NCBI GenBank assembly: GCA_015067375.1
Contig: SVMQ01000035.1
Location: 1 to 13,372, forward strand
Source of the DNA: Oscillospiraceae bacterium
GTDB lineage: Bacteria; Bacillota; Clostridia; Oscillospirales; Ruminococcaceae
Direction of reading: 5' to 3'
DNA length: 13,372 nucleotides
Shown here: positions 7,524-13,372 of the stretch, piece after piece
Layout of the letters: every line of letters begins with the position of its first letter
Numbering within the stretch: position 1 is the stretch's first letter
Made by a program: the position numbers and the translations under genes
Notes under the pieces: generated by a model
Told to the model about the DNA's origin: nothing
The model's database searches: none
What the model saw: only the letters and a program-made list of their open reading frames with translations

Positions 7524-8092
7524 ACTCCGTACCCCCTGATTATTCGGTCAATCTCATGCTCAAGGCGCTTATCGAACGTCTCCTGTACCGCCTTTGATAC
7601 CTTATCGGTAACATCCGCATTCGCAGCCATATGAGCCGCGGAAGGTCCATATAACTGCGACGAGCTGTTTCTCTTTGGAGAAAGACGCTCAAACACAGCC
7701 TCGCCGTAGGTACCGAGATTAGCTATATAGGCGTGCTTTAAGGTTTCAGACGCGCCCTGATAGACCGCAGCCTTTACCAATCTCACAGAACGCCGCTCGT
7801 GTGACCGATAGCCCGAAACGTTGAAGTCTATAAGCGGTATCACATTACCCCTAAATTCCAGTGCCGCACCAAGAGCGGATGCATTCGCCCTGTGCACCTT
7901 GATCTTAGTATCACGGTAAAACGCTGTGCGCTTTACCGTGTACTGCTCATGGACTGCCTTCCAGATCTCCGAGCGTGCTGTTGTCATTGCACGGTTTGCA
8001 GCATTGGCAAGAGCTGCCTTTGTTTTGTTACCGGGCAGATCCCTAAGTAGGGTGCTTACACGCTCCATCTGTTCAGCAGATACATTGATCAT
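7520..8092 (-). CDS. Minor tail protein Z-like (GpZ family) connector protein
   Basis: A 190-residue protein whose N-terminal half (LLRDLPGNKTKAALANAANRAMTTARSEIWKAVHEQYTVKRTAFYRDTKI) is the alpha-helical, Arg/Ala-rich pattern typical of prophage minor tail protein Z. It is followed by ALEFRGNVIPLIDF and a basic segment GYRSHERRSVRLVKAAVYQG. Lambda Z is needed for correct tail completion and for DNA positioning at the tail end. Here it sits between connector genes and the contractile tail genes, so a neck role is likely. It overlaps the preceding gene by 4 nt (ATGA) and has only a weak ribosome binding site, pointing to coupled translation. Confidence 0.72.
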   Translation of the reverse strand: MINVSAEQMERVSTLLRDLPGNKTKAALANAANRAMTTARSEIWKAVHEQYTVKRTAFYRDTKIKVHRANASALGAALEFRGNVIPLIDFNVSGYRSHERRSVRLVKAAVYQGASETLKHAYIANLGTYGEAVFERLSPKRNSSSQLYGPSAAHMAANADVTDKVSKAVQETFDKRLEHEIDRIIRGYGV

Positions 8093-8424
8093 TCGTCATA
8101 CCTCTCAAGCTTCAATACGATCTCGCCCATCTCAAGATCGACCGAGATGATGCGATACGTATAATCGCCTATTTCGATGCGATTATTAACCGACGGCAGA
8201 AAACCGAGGCTGTCAAAAGGTATATAGACCGTCTTAACAATGGAATATATGCCGTCGTTATAGTCGTCGTTGCTGCGGCTGATCTCCTCAGGCGAATAGT
8301 CACTTACCACAACAGGGGCAGTATAATATTTGCCATTATAGCAGATCTCCGTATCCTCCGAGAATTCGTCGTTATTGTGGAACGTCTGCAGGATATCAGC
8401 AGCGGCAGCCTTCTTAAAAGTCAT
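8089..8424 (-). CDS. Putative head-tail attachment protein (FII-like position)
   Basis: A 111-residue protein starting MTFKKAAAADILQTFHNNDEF. It is rich in beta-prone segments (GKYYTAPVVVSDY; YSIVKTVYIPFDSLGFLP; RIEIGDYTYRIISVDLEMGEIVLKLERYDE), as expected of small connector proteins such as lambda FII, which form a ring at the head-tail joint. I make the call mainly from position after the major capsid gene and from length; I do not see a diagnostic motif. The start has no ribosome binding site of its own and uses TGATG overlap with the capsid gene. Its own stop overlaps the next start by 4 nt. Confidence 0.6.
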   Translation of the reverse strand: MTFKKAAAADILQTFHNNDEFSEDTEICYNGKYYTAPVVVSDYSPEEISRSNDDYNDGIYSIVKTVYIPFDSLGFLPSVNNRIEIGDYTYRIISVDLEMGEIVLKLERYDE

Positions 8425-9464
8425 CAGAGCACCGTACCGACGTACCAGCTCATCAGCTCATGTGCCACCATCAGCGGACGTGCAGACAGGCGCAGTGTTC
8501 TTGTTCTGTGATTGGATGACAGGAAACTCTCGGGCACTCTCTTGCCCTTATAAGTAACAGGCTTCTCCGTCTTGGGATCGAAGTACGTAACCGCTCCGTA
8601 AAGACGGGAGAAATTAGCCTGTGTAGAAAGCAGCGCCACAGTACCGTCAGGAACATAGGGTTTAAGGGTGGGATTAGCAGGATCGGTCCAGTCGTCCATG
8701 TAATATTCTGAATAAGAGTAGAAACTGATACCAAGCATGGGGTATGTACCGATATAGCGAGCACCGTTCTTGAGCGCCTTGGGTGCGATAGTCGCGATAT
8801 CCATATTCTTTACGTCAAGCTGTTCCTTGACATTCGGATTGTTGATAAACGCATTAGCCACATCCTGCGACATAATCATTATATCTGCCTTGACAAGACC
8901 GTTCTTGGAGATCTCATCATACCAGCGCTGAATATCCGCAAAGGGATCAGATGCAGGATCGCTCCACTTTGTGTCAAGCGTTTCGAAATTGCTGAAACCA
9001 AAATCGATATATTCATCGATTCCCTCACCCTTTACAGTAATTCCGCCCGAGAACAGAAGCTCAGCACACATTACCTCCTCGCGGCGCGTGATGGAGTCAT
9101 CCATTTTGCTGAGATCTTCACCAAGCTGTCCCATGCCGCGCTGCGTAGGTGTAAGCTCGCTGTCAAGATCTTCACCGGGTGCTCTTTTCATAAGCTCGTC
9201 CGCTGTTGTAGCCATTTCAGGCGAAACCAGTGGAGCAGTATACTCCTTGGTTTCGTAACCCTGGTTGCTGATAACCTTGCCGCCCTTTACGGGATGAACA
9301 AAGGGAGCAACCTCACGACCACCCATAACAACGTCGAAAAGCACCTTTTCCGTGTCGAATGTCTTAACATTCCTGAAGAAAGTATCACGCAGGAATGTTG
9401 TAACAGGCGCGGTTCTTTTGATAATACCCGCAAGATGACGGGTTGTATAGATATCATAAGCCAT
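8424..9464 (-). CDS. Major capsid protein (lambda gpE family)
   Basis: The 346-residue shell subunit with the HK97-type fold expected for the lambda gpE family. Recognisable features are the N-terminal RHLAGIIKRTAPVTTFLRDTFF, VLFDVVMGGREVAPFV, the TADELMKRAPGED segment followed by TPTQRGMGQLGEDLSKMDDSITRREEVMCAELLFSG, the ITVKGEGIDEYIDFGF region, and a C-terminal stretch ending SARPLMVAHELMSWYVGTVL. Length is typical. A strong AAAGGAGG precedes the ATG. There is no long N-terminal scaffold-like delta domain, which fits the scaffold being supplied by the protease gene upstream. The stop TGA shares its last A with the next gene's ATG (TGATG), so the two are coupled. Confidence 0.92.
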   Translation of the reverse strand: MAYDIYTTRHLAGIIKRTAPVTTFLRDTFFRNVKTFDTEKVLFDVVMGGREVAPFVHPVKGGKVISNQGYETKEYTAPLVSPEMATTADELMKRAPGEDLDSELTPTQRGMGQLGEDLSKMDDSITRREEVMCAELLFSGGITVKGEGIDEYIDFGFSNFETLDTKWSDPASDPFADIQRWYDEISKNGLVKADIMIMSQDVANAFINNPNVKEQLDVKNMDIATIAPKALKNGARYIGTYPMLGISFYSYSEYYMDDWTDPANPTLKPYVPDGTVALLSTQANFSRLYGAVTYFDPKTEKPVTYKGKRVPESFLSSNHRTRTLRLSARPLMVAHELMSWYVGTVL

Positions 9465-9479
9465 TTTCAGACCCTCCTT

Positions 9480-9827
9480 TTACTTAAGAAAAATACCGAG
9501 CTTGCGGAACGGCACCTCAAGATCAGCCGCCGCAACACTCGCAGGAAGCGTAAGAGCAGAGGCAAAGACCTCGCCCGTCAGCAGTACAGGTACCACTCTG
9601 CCGTCCTGAACAGCCTTTTCGTCAGCCTCCTCCAGGGCAATGCCGTAAAGTCCTGTATCTGTTGCTGCTGTGAGGCTTGCAAGCTTGCCGTCAGAATCAA
9701 TAGCAACAGGCTCATACTTTGCGATGACTGCAGAAGCCGCCTTGCCGCCTGTCATACGCGGATACTGTGCGCCCGCATAAAAATTTTCAGGCTCATAAGA
9801 GTGAGTTTTTACATCATAAAGACCCAT
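9480..9827 (-). CDS. Head decoration protein (lambda gpD-like, HDPD family)
   Basis: A 115-residue protein of the type that binds the outside of the expanded capsid as trimers and stabilises it against internal DNA pressure. The N-terminal PENFYAGAQYPRMTGGKAASA and the pattern ALEPVAID-like (here IAKYEPVAIDSDGKL), followed by GLYGIALEEAD and VVPVLLTGEVFA, match the HDPD/gpD decoration family in sequence style and length. It lies between protease and major capsid gene, the lambda order C/Nu3-D-E. AAGGAGG lies about 9 nt before the ATG. It should be one of the more heavily made structural proteins, since it is used in numbers similar to the capsid protein. Confidence 0.85.
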   Translation of the reverse strand: MGLYDVKTHSYEPENFYAGAQYPRMTGGKAASAVIAKYEPVAIDSDGKLASLTAATDTGLYGIALEEADEKAVQDGRVVPVLLTGEVFASALTLPASVAAADLEVPFRKLGIFLK

Positions 9828-9841
9828 AATCCTTTACCTCC

Positions 9842-10189
9842 TTACGCGTTGAAAACAGCGTCGAGATCATCCTCGAACTGCTTTTCGTCGGAATCGCCAC
9901 CAGCAGGAACGTGTACGCTGCCGACATCCTGAACACCTGCTGCGAGCGCGTCAGCCTGTCTGTTCTTGATAACCTCTGCGCCTTCCTTCTTCATTGCCGC
10001 AAGGATCTTGACAGCGAGCGCGTCGCCCGAAATAGGATTATCGTACTTTGCATCCTGCACAAGATCCTCATAACCATCGTAGGAGTTTTCCTCGATGTTC
10101 TTGATCCTCTCGCGCTCAGCCTTTGTTGCTGCATCCTCGATGGCCTTAACGACATCGGGATACTTCGCCCTGAGTTCATTCTCGTTCAT
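9842..10189 (-). CDS. Probable internal-start scaffolding protein (nested, Nu3-like)
   Basis: Inside the protease gene, in the same frame, ATG at 10189 follows AAGGAGG (10207..10201) at 11 nt. Starting there gives a 115-residue protein beginning MNENELRAKYPDV, which is just the charged helical C-terminal domain. In lambda, gene C contains Nu3, a separate scaffold translated from an internal start. The domain boundary, linker and ribosome binding site here fit the same plan. The spacing is longer than ideal and AAGGAGG also encodes Lys/Glu residues of the linker, so it could be coincidental. The nested product is inferred, not demonstrated. Confidence 0.5.
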   Translation of the reverse strand: MNENELRAKYPDVVKAIEDAATKAERERIKNIEENSYDGYEDLVQDAKYDNPISGDALAVKILAAMKKEGAEVIKNRQADALAAGVQDVGSVHVPAGGDSDEKQFEDDLDAVFNA

Positions 10190-10978
10190 AGCCTTATCTT
10201 CCTCCTTGTTAGTAGTTGAATTGATTATATTGCCGCTGCCCTCGTTCTCGTTCAATGAGGAACAGTTAAGCACATTCCTAGGAATTTTGCTACTATATTC
10301 TCCGAATTCCACCGAGTTTACAAATACCCTGCCGTTGCAGTTCTCGACCTTCATATCGTCAAGACCGAAAAGCTTATCGCAAAAACCGCTTTCAACAGCT
10401 GTTTTTCCGTCATACCACGTTTCAGCATCCATGATTGCGGAAATATCCTCGATAGACTTGTTTGTTTTCTTGGCATAAGCCTCAGCAATAGCGGATTTGA
10501 CTACGAAAAGCTCACCCTGCAGCTTTTCAAGGTCGTCGCTGTTATATCCACCCCAAAGGCAGACCGACGGATTATGTACCATAAAGCACGCCGCCGCAGG
10601 GATCTCAATGCTCTCGGCTGCCATTGCAATGACCGTAGCAGCCGAAGCCGCCCAACCATCTATTATCGCCCTCACCGCTACACCGTTTTTACGGAGCGTG
10701 ATAAGGCGGTTGTAGATAGCGAATGCCGCGAACACGTCACCGCCGCCGCTGTTTATACGCACATCCAGTGCCGAAATGTCACCGAGAGCCGACAGATCCT
10801 CATCAAACTGCTTAGGAGTAACCTCATCGCCCCACCAGCTCGACTGCGAGATATCACCGTAAAGCACAAGCTGCGCAGGCTCGTCAGTATCAGCACTGTT
10901 AGTAAACTTCCAGAACGGCACTGAGTTCTGTTTCTGCGGTCTTGCCGTCGCATTTATAATCTTAATCGGCTGTTTCAT
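9842..10978 (-). CDS. ClpP-like head maturation protease with C-terminal scaffold-like domain
   Basis: A 378-residue fusion. Residues about 35-210 are a ClpP/S49-type serine protease that processes capsid components during head maturation. NSGGGDVFAA (76-85) is the oxyanion-hole glycine segment, Ser112 in DGWAASAAT is the likely nucleophile, and His135 in MVHNP is the likely base. The third residue lies in MDAETWYDG (183-191) and is not certain: the position I align with the ClpP Asp is Glu186, with Asp184 next to it. Residues about 240-262 are a linker rich in Asn, Ser and Glu. Residues 264-378 are charged and helix-prone (ELRAKYPDVVKAIEDAATKAERERIKNIEE), as in scaffold domains. The layout parallels lambda C/Nu3. 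The gene begins inside the portal gene; AGGAGG lies 12 nt upstream of the ATG, a long spacing. Confidence 0.88.
   Translation of the reverse strand: MKQPIKIINATARPQKQNSVPFWKFTNSADTDEPAQLVLYGDISQSSWWGDEVTPKQFDEDLSALGDISALDVRINSGGGDVFAAFAIYNRLITLRKNGVAVRAIIDGWAASAATVIAMAAESIEIPAAACFMVHNPSVCLWGGYNSDDLEKLQGELFVVKSAIAEAYAKKTNKSIEDISAIMDAETWYDGKTAVESGFCDKLFGLDDMKVENCNGRVFVNSVEFGEYSSKIPRNVLNCSSLNENEGSGNIINSTTNKEEDKAMNENELRAKYPDVVKAIEDAATKAERERIKNIEENSYDGYEDLVQDAKYDNPISGDALAVKILAAMKKEGAEVIKNRQADALAAGVQDVGSVHVPAGGDSDEKQFEDDLDAVFNA
10201..10207 (-). promoter_or_regulatory. Internal ribosome binding site for nested scaffold
   Basis: AAGGAGG inside the protease gene, 11 nt upstream of the in-frame ATG at 10189. 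It is a full-strength match to the anti-Shine-Dalgarno sequence used by most genes here, and lies at the join between the linker and the scaffold-like domain. Confidence 0.5.
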
Positions 10979-12500
10979 TCTGTGATCTTGCCTCCTGTAA
11001 TAACTGATTTTCCGTTACCAGCTGACGGACATTCGCATAGAAGTTGCTTCCTGTCAACTCAGTCGCTTCGCTGTCATGTGTCGAGAAGCCGTGCTCTGCT
11101 CGCTGGATAGCCGCATTTACTTCCTTAAGCGGGTCAAGCTGTCCCTGTGTCGGACCGTTCCACTTTGCGCCACAATAAGCCTTTCGTACAAGCGGATCAG
11201 TAAAGAATCCGGGCGCCTTGATCCTGCCCTTGGCTACAGCTTCCCACATCCACTCCTCGAACACTGGCTGACAGAAGTCATTTACAAGCCATCCACGATA
11301 CATCGTGAAAAGCTTCCATGCTTCCAGCAAGGCACCACGCGAAGCGGAATAATTACTCGAAAAGTGCTTTGTCAGCACCTCGTATGGCACTTCCAGTGCC
11401 GCGCCGATCTGACAGGATACCGCCTCGACGAATCCGCCGAAGTTTGCATTTGGTCTGCCTGGTGTTACAGGATTTGCCTTTTCGCCCTCCTGCAGATCTA
11501 TAATAGAGCCATTTCCGAGATTGATATTGCCGCTTACAGGACTAGCGAGACCAGCAAGCGGATCGTCTGTTTCCTCTCCGAAAGGTGCGTCATCGCTGAC
11601 GCCCTGCTTTTCGATGAATACCGTAAACAGCCCCGATACCACTGCCGCCATAAGCTCAGCGTCGGTATATCTGCCAAGCTGCTTAAGGGATTCGATGACA
11701 GGAGCCACGAAAGGCAATCCACGTATCTGTCCGATACGCTCACGATTTGCAAGGAACAATACATTCCTACGCCCTGTTTTCTCGCCGTACACCTCGACCC
11801 TGCGCCACTCCTGAACACCACGATGTTTGCAATTGATTGCAAAAGGGTGATATTTTGAGATATGGAACGCTACGAGTTCACCGAAGTAGTCGGTTTCGGC
11901 ACCGTCATGAATATTTTCATCAAAGGAAAGCATCTCAGGGGTCGATATCCTGTCCGCTTCGATAAGCTGTATTGTCAGCTCGTACACAGAGCCTGCTCGC
12001 TGCTTGAAAGGCAGCAGCGCTACCACATCACCTGATAAAAGCCAATTCAGGAACGCCATCTGCTGAAGCTCGTAGAAATTATCCATCCTCGAAGCATCAC
12101 AGTCGGGACTGTCCGCAAACAGTGAAAACTCGCGCTCGATCGTCGCCTCAATATCTCTGGCATCTTCTTTCGATATACCGAGATATTCGTAGTCGATCTG
12201 ACTTTTCAACCGCAGACCGCTGCCGACAACGTTTGTTCTCATTGTCTTTACAGCACCCGTTGCAAGCGGTGCGCCTGCGTACAGATCACGCGACCGCTGC
12301 CGAAGCACATCAAGATTATCGTGGATATCCTCGTCCGCTGAACCGCCTTCGAAATTCCAACCGCGCATCGAATTGCGCGATAGACTAGCACCATAATTGC
12401 CATAGCCGCTATCAAGTATCTGCAGCCTTTTACGCGCCGCAACTCGTTCCAGCGCCTTTTTCGGAGATATGGCCGCTATAGTTTTATCAAGAAAATTCAT
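10962..12500 (-). CDS. Phage portal protein, lambda gpB family
   Basis: The portal is a dodecameric ring at one capsid vertex through which the terminase pumps DNA, and it later joins the head to the tail. The 512-residue product has the usual length and landmarks of the lambda-type portal family: an N-terminal segment with NSMRGW, the RSRDLYAGAPLATGAVKTMRTNVVGSGL region, LLSGDVVALLPF, a QLIEADRISTP stretch, NRERIGQIRGLPFVAPVIESL, and a C-terminal SRGALLEAWKLFTMYRGWLVNDFCQPVFEEW block. I start it at ATG 12500 because GGAGG at 12510..12506 is 5 nt away; the TTG three bases upstream is not needed. Its 3' end overlaps the protease gene by 17 nt, suggesting coupled translation. It is the first gene after the structured RNA gap. 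Confidence 0.93.
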   Translation of the reverse strand: MNFLDKTIAAISPKKALERVAARKRLQILDSGYGNYGASLSRNSMRGWNFEGGSADEDIHDNLDVLRQRSRDLYAGAPLATGAVKTMRTNVVGSGLRLKSQIDYEYLGISKEDARDIEATIEREFSLFADSPDCDASRMDNFYELQQMAFLNWLLSGDVVALLPFKQRAGSVYELTIQLIEADRISTPEMLSFDENIHDGAETDYFGELVAFHISKYHPFAINCKHRGVQEWRRVEVYGEKTGRRNVLFLANRERIGQIRGLPFVAPVIESLKQLGRYTDAELMAAVVSGLFTVFIEKQGVSDDAPFGEETDDPLAGLASPVSGNINLGNGSIIDLQEGEKANPVTPGRPNANFGGFVEAVSCQIGAALEVPYEVLTKHFSSNYSASRGALLEAWKLFTMYRGWLVNDFCQPVFEEWMWEAVAKGRIKAPGFFTDPLVRKAYCGAKWNGPTQGQLDPLKEVNAAIQRAEHGFSTHDSEATELTGSNFYANVRQLVTENQLLQEARSQNETAD

Positions 12501-12525
12501 CAATACCTCCGATAGATTTATTGGA

Positions 12526-12579
12526 GATAAGCCGCAGGGTGTGCCCTGCGCCGTCGGAGCGCCGCCCCGAACACTTATC
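12526..12579 (-). ncRNA. Compact three-way-junction RNA fold upstream of portal gene
   Basis: On the minus strand GATAAG (12579..12574) pairs with CTTATC (12531..12526) and encloses two hairpins. The first is TCGGGGC/GCTCCGA with a 3-nt loop (12570..12554, 7 bp, one G-U). The second is CGCAGGG/CCCTGCG with loop CACA (12550..12533, 7 bp). Junction linkers are 3, 3 and 1 nt. It ends 16 nt before the portal ribosome binding site (GGAGG, 12510..12506), so it could shape portal translation or protect a processed 5' end. There is no U-run after it, so it is not an intrinsic terminator. The pairing is seen in the sequence; the role is inference. Confidence 0.45.
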
Positions 12580-12667
12580 GTTTTGATCTGTGCCCTTCAC
12601 AGACGATACCCTGTACCGCCTGCAAAGTGAAAGGACAAAACATGAACAGTACCACCGCACAGAAAGG

Positions 12668-12733
12668 GCGGGCGCGCGGAATTGAACCACGTCTAGGGGC
12701 AATTGCCTCCCCAGGAATAACCTTATCACCCGC
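12668..12733 (-). ncRNA. tRNA-like cloverleaf, non-canonical
   Basis: The 5' strand GCGGGTG (12733..12727) pairs over all 7 positions (one G-U) with CGCCCGC (12674..12668). Immediately inside the 3' strand is a canonical-looking T-arm: stem CGTGG/CCGCG (5 bp, one G-U) around loop TTCAATT (12675..12691). The remaining arms are reduced: a D-like arm AGG/CCT with a 5-nt loop (12713..12723), and an anticodon-like arm GGGG/CCCC with a 9-nt loop (12696..12712) that can be read as 7 nt closed by an A-G mismatch, centring CAA. It lacks the usual D-loop GG and the U before the anticodon, and encodes no CCA. It is 66 nt, shorter than an ordinary tRNA. It may be a decayed tRNA, a tRNA mimic or an RNase P/Z processing signal. 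A functional translation tRNA seems unlikely. Confidence 0.5.
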
Positions 12734-12772
12734 ATATATGCCCCTGCGCCCGATATCACAGGGGCGAAATCA

Positions 12773-13009
12773 TCAAAAATCGCGCGGCACTACCCGATAT
12801 ATACGGTTCCTGCCACCGCCGTTTTCTTTTCGTTTAAGCTTCGTGACCCAGCCGTTCCAGTATTCGATCTGGCTGCGTATCTCACCGAGATTTGCTCTGG
12901 TCAGCGATCGCGTTCCTATCGTGTAGCTCTGTCCAGTTGCACAAGCCTCCTCAGCTCCAAGCCACATTTCAAGATGCTGTACAGCCTTTTCATAAGTGAT
13001 TCCTGCCAT
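12773..13009 (-). CDS. DUF6148-like small head protein (gpW position)
   Basis: A 78-residue protein starting MAGITYEKAVQHLEMWLGAEE and containing a GQSYTIGTRSLTRANLGEIRSQIEYW core, ending in a basic tail. This matches my memory of DUF6148 proteins of Bacillota phages, which sit between terminase and portal where lambda has gpW, a head-completion protein that joins the head to the tail connector. That role is inferred from position. I chose ATG at 13009: AAGGAG at 13020..13015 lies 5 nt upstream. A GTG at 13015 would put the start inside the ribosome binding site, so I rejected it. The start is 9 nt after the terminase stop. The gene is followed by a long structured gap rather than directly by the portal gene, which is unusual in such a tightly packed cluster. 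Confidence 0.75.
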   Translation of the reverse strand: MAGITYEKAVQHLEMWLGAEEACATGQSYTIGTRSLTRANLGEIRSQIEYWNGWVTKLKRKENGGGRNRIYRVVPRDF

Positions 13010-13018
13010 AGCCACTCC

Positions 13019-13372
13019 TTAAGTGATGCCTCCCGAGCGTGTCCTTCTGCCGCGCTTTGCCGCTGTCGTTGGCTTTGACTGCGGCGGTTTAAGCTCAGGG
13101 TTATGTATCTCAAGCGCTGCACCCGCATAAACGCGGATATCAAGCGGCTCGTTTCTCTTGTGTTTCTTGTCTTTAAGCCTCCAAGCCGTTGTTGGTACGC
13201 CTTTTTTAAAAGTCATTATCATCTGCTCGGCTGTAAGACCCTTGAAATACTCCTCGCTATAACCTGTACCCTTATCGATTGGGAAGTGACAGTAGTTAGG
13301 CCCTTCATCGGTAACGCGTAATCGTTGATATAACAGCGCCTTGCCAGTGTCAACACCGATCTTGAATAGCGG
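13019..13372 (-). CDS. Large terminase subunit (GpA family), C-terminal fragment
   Basis: This is the C-terminal end of the ATP-driven motor and nuclease that packages phage DNA through the portal. The frame is open to the window edge and gives 117 residues before TAA. The visible part has the GpA-type C-terminal pattern: FKIGVDTGKALLYQRLRV, then GPNYCHFP, then EEYFKGLTAEQ, a WRLKDKKHKRNEPLD segment, and a short basic tail ending RRTRSGGIT. The family is normally about 600 residues, so the ATPase domain and most of the nuclease lie outside the window. The gene heads the head module. Its stop codon overlaps the ribosome binding site of the next gene, so translation of the two is probably coupled. 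The ATG at 13222 is an internal methionine, not the start, because homologous-looking sequence continues upstream of it. The family call is from recognition of the motif pattern; the truncation is certain. Confidence 0.88.
   Translation of the reverse strand, partial: PLFKIGVDTGKALLYQRLRVTDEGPNYCHFPIDKGTGYSEEYFKGLTAEQMIMTFKKGVPTTAWRLKDKKHKRNEPLDIRVYAGAALEIHNPELKPPQSKPTTAAKRGRRTRSGGIT

Larger units (their letters stand above)
12501..12772 (-). ncRNA. Structured intergenic RNA between DUF6148 and portal genes (candidate)
   Basis: This is the only sizeable gap in the window and I see no credible protein in it. Read on the minus strand it contains, in order: a 9-bp hairpin (12740..12748 with 12757..12765, loop 8 nt); a 66-nt cloverleaf (12668..12733); a hairpin at 12587..12592 with 12598..12603 (6 bp plus a terminal G-U, loop 5 nt); and a three-way junction (12526..12579). 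The portal ribosome binding site follows at once. Two helices contain one G-U pair each that would be an A-C mismatch if the plus strand were transcribed, which favours a minus-strand RNA co-transcribed with the late genes. The stretch 12605..12667 has no strong helix by eye. I do not recognise a named RNA family, and the function is unknown. Confidence 0.5.

Noticed and set aside
11076..11858. A 260-codon open frame on the plus strand inside the portal gene
   Set aside because: It is antisense to conserved portal coding sequence, rich in Cys and Ser, and has no family-like pattern.
12668..12733. Calling the cloverleaf an ordinary tRNA-Leu(CAA)
   Set aside because: The D-loop lacks GG, the position before the anticodon is G rather than U, the anticodon stem needs an A-G mismatch, and CCA is absent. 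I keep it as tRNA-like only.
12732..12741. Short palindrome GCATATATGC as an operator
   Set aside because: It is only 10 bp, single-copy and overlaps helices of the structured RNA; nothing indicates a protein-binding site.
12487..12759. A 90-codon minus-strand frame across the structured gap, starting at GTG
   Set aside because: There is no ribosome binding site, the start lies in a hairpin, the composition is random (Cys/Arg/Gly/Ser), and it runs through the tRNA-like fold and into the portal start in another frame.
1..13372. CRISPR array, insertion sequence, attachment site or early/late promoter
   Set aside because: I found no regularly spaced repeats, transposase, flanking direct repeats or convincing -35/-10 pair. 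The late promoter is probably upstream of the window, beyond the terminase gene.

Overview
The window is one late-gene block of a tailed phage or prophage. Every supported gene reads on the minus strand, so transcription runs from high to low coordinates. Dense packing, stop/start overlaps, strong AAGGAGG-type ribosome binding sites and moderate GC suggest a Bacillota (Firmicutes) host. A Ruminococcus-like Clostridia host is my best guess, but it rests on overall protein flavour only. No integration, lysogeny, lysis or host genes are visible, so prophage and free phage cannot be told apart.

Layout in transcription order. Head module (13372 to about 7520): the C-terminal end of a GpA-type large terminase, a small DUF6148/gpW-like protein, a 268-bp gap with no convincing gene but much predicted RNA structure, a lambda-B-type portal, a ClpP-like head protease fused to a scaffold-like tail with a likely internal scaffold start, a lambda-D-type decoration protein, a lambda-E-type major capsid protein, an FII-like attachment protein, and a GpZ-like protein. 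Connector/tail start (7523 to 6527): a putative tail terminator/neck protein and an unrecognised 135-aa protein. Contractile tail module (6520 to 1): sheath, tube, tail-assembly chaperone with an unannotated -1 frameshift extension, tape measure, LysM tail protein X, and the N-terminus of a late-control-D-like baseplate hub protein, cut by the window edge.

The genes form a working order. Terminase packages DNA through the portal. Protease and scaffold mature a shell made of the major capsid and decoration proteins. The connector proteins close the head. Sheath, tube, chaperone pair and tape measure build a contractile tail that ends in the X/D hub. The combination is a lambda-like head with a P2/Mu-like myovirus tail.

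The two most interesting signals are not ordinary ORFs. One is the gap between the DUF6148 gene and the portal gene, which on the minus strand can fold into a 9-bp hairpin, a 66-nt four-armed tRNA-like cloverleaf, a further hairpin and a compact three-way junction. The other is a textbook -1 slippery heptamer (T_TTT_TTC) with a hairpin 8 nt downstream in the tail chaperone gene. It opens a 60-residue extension that overlaps the tape-measure start.
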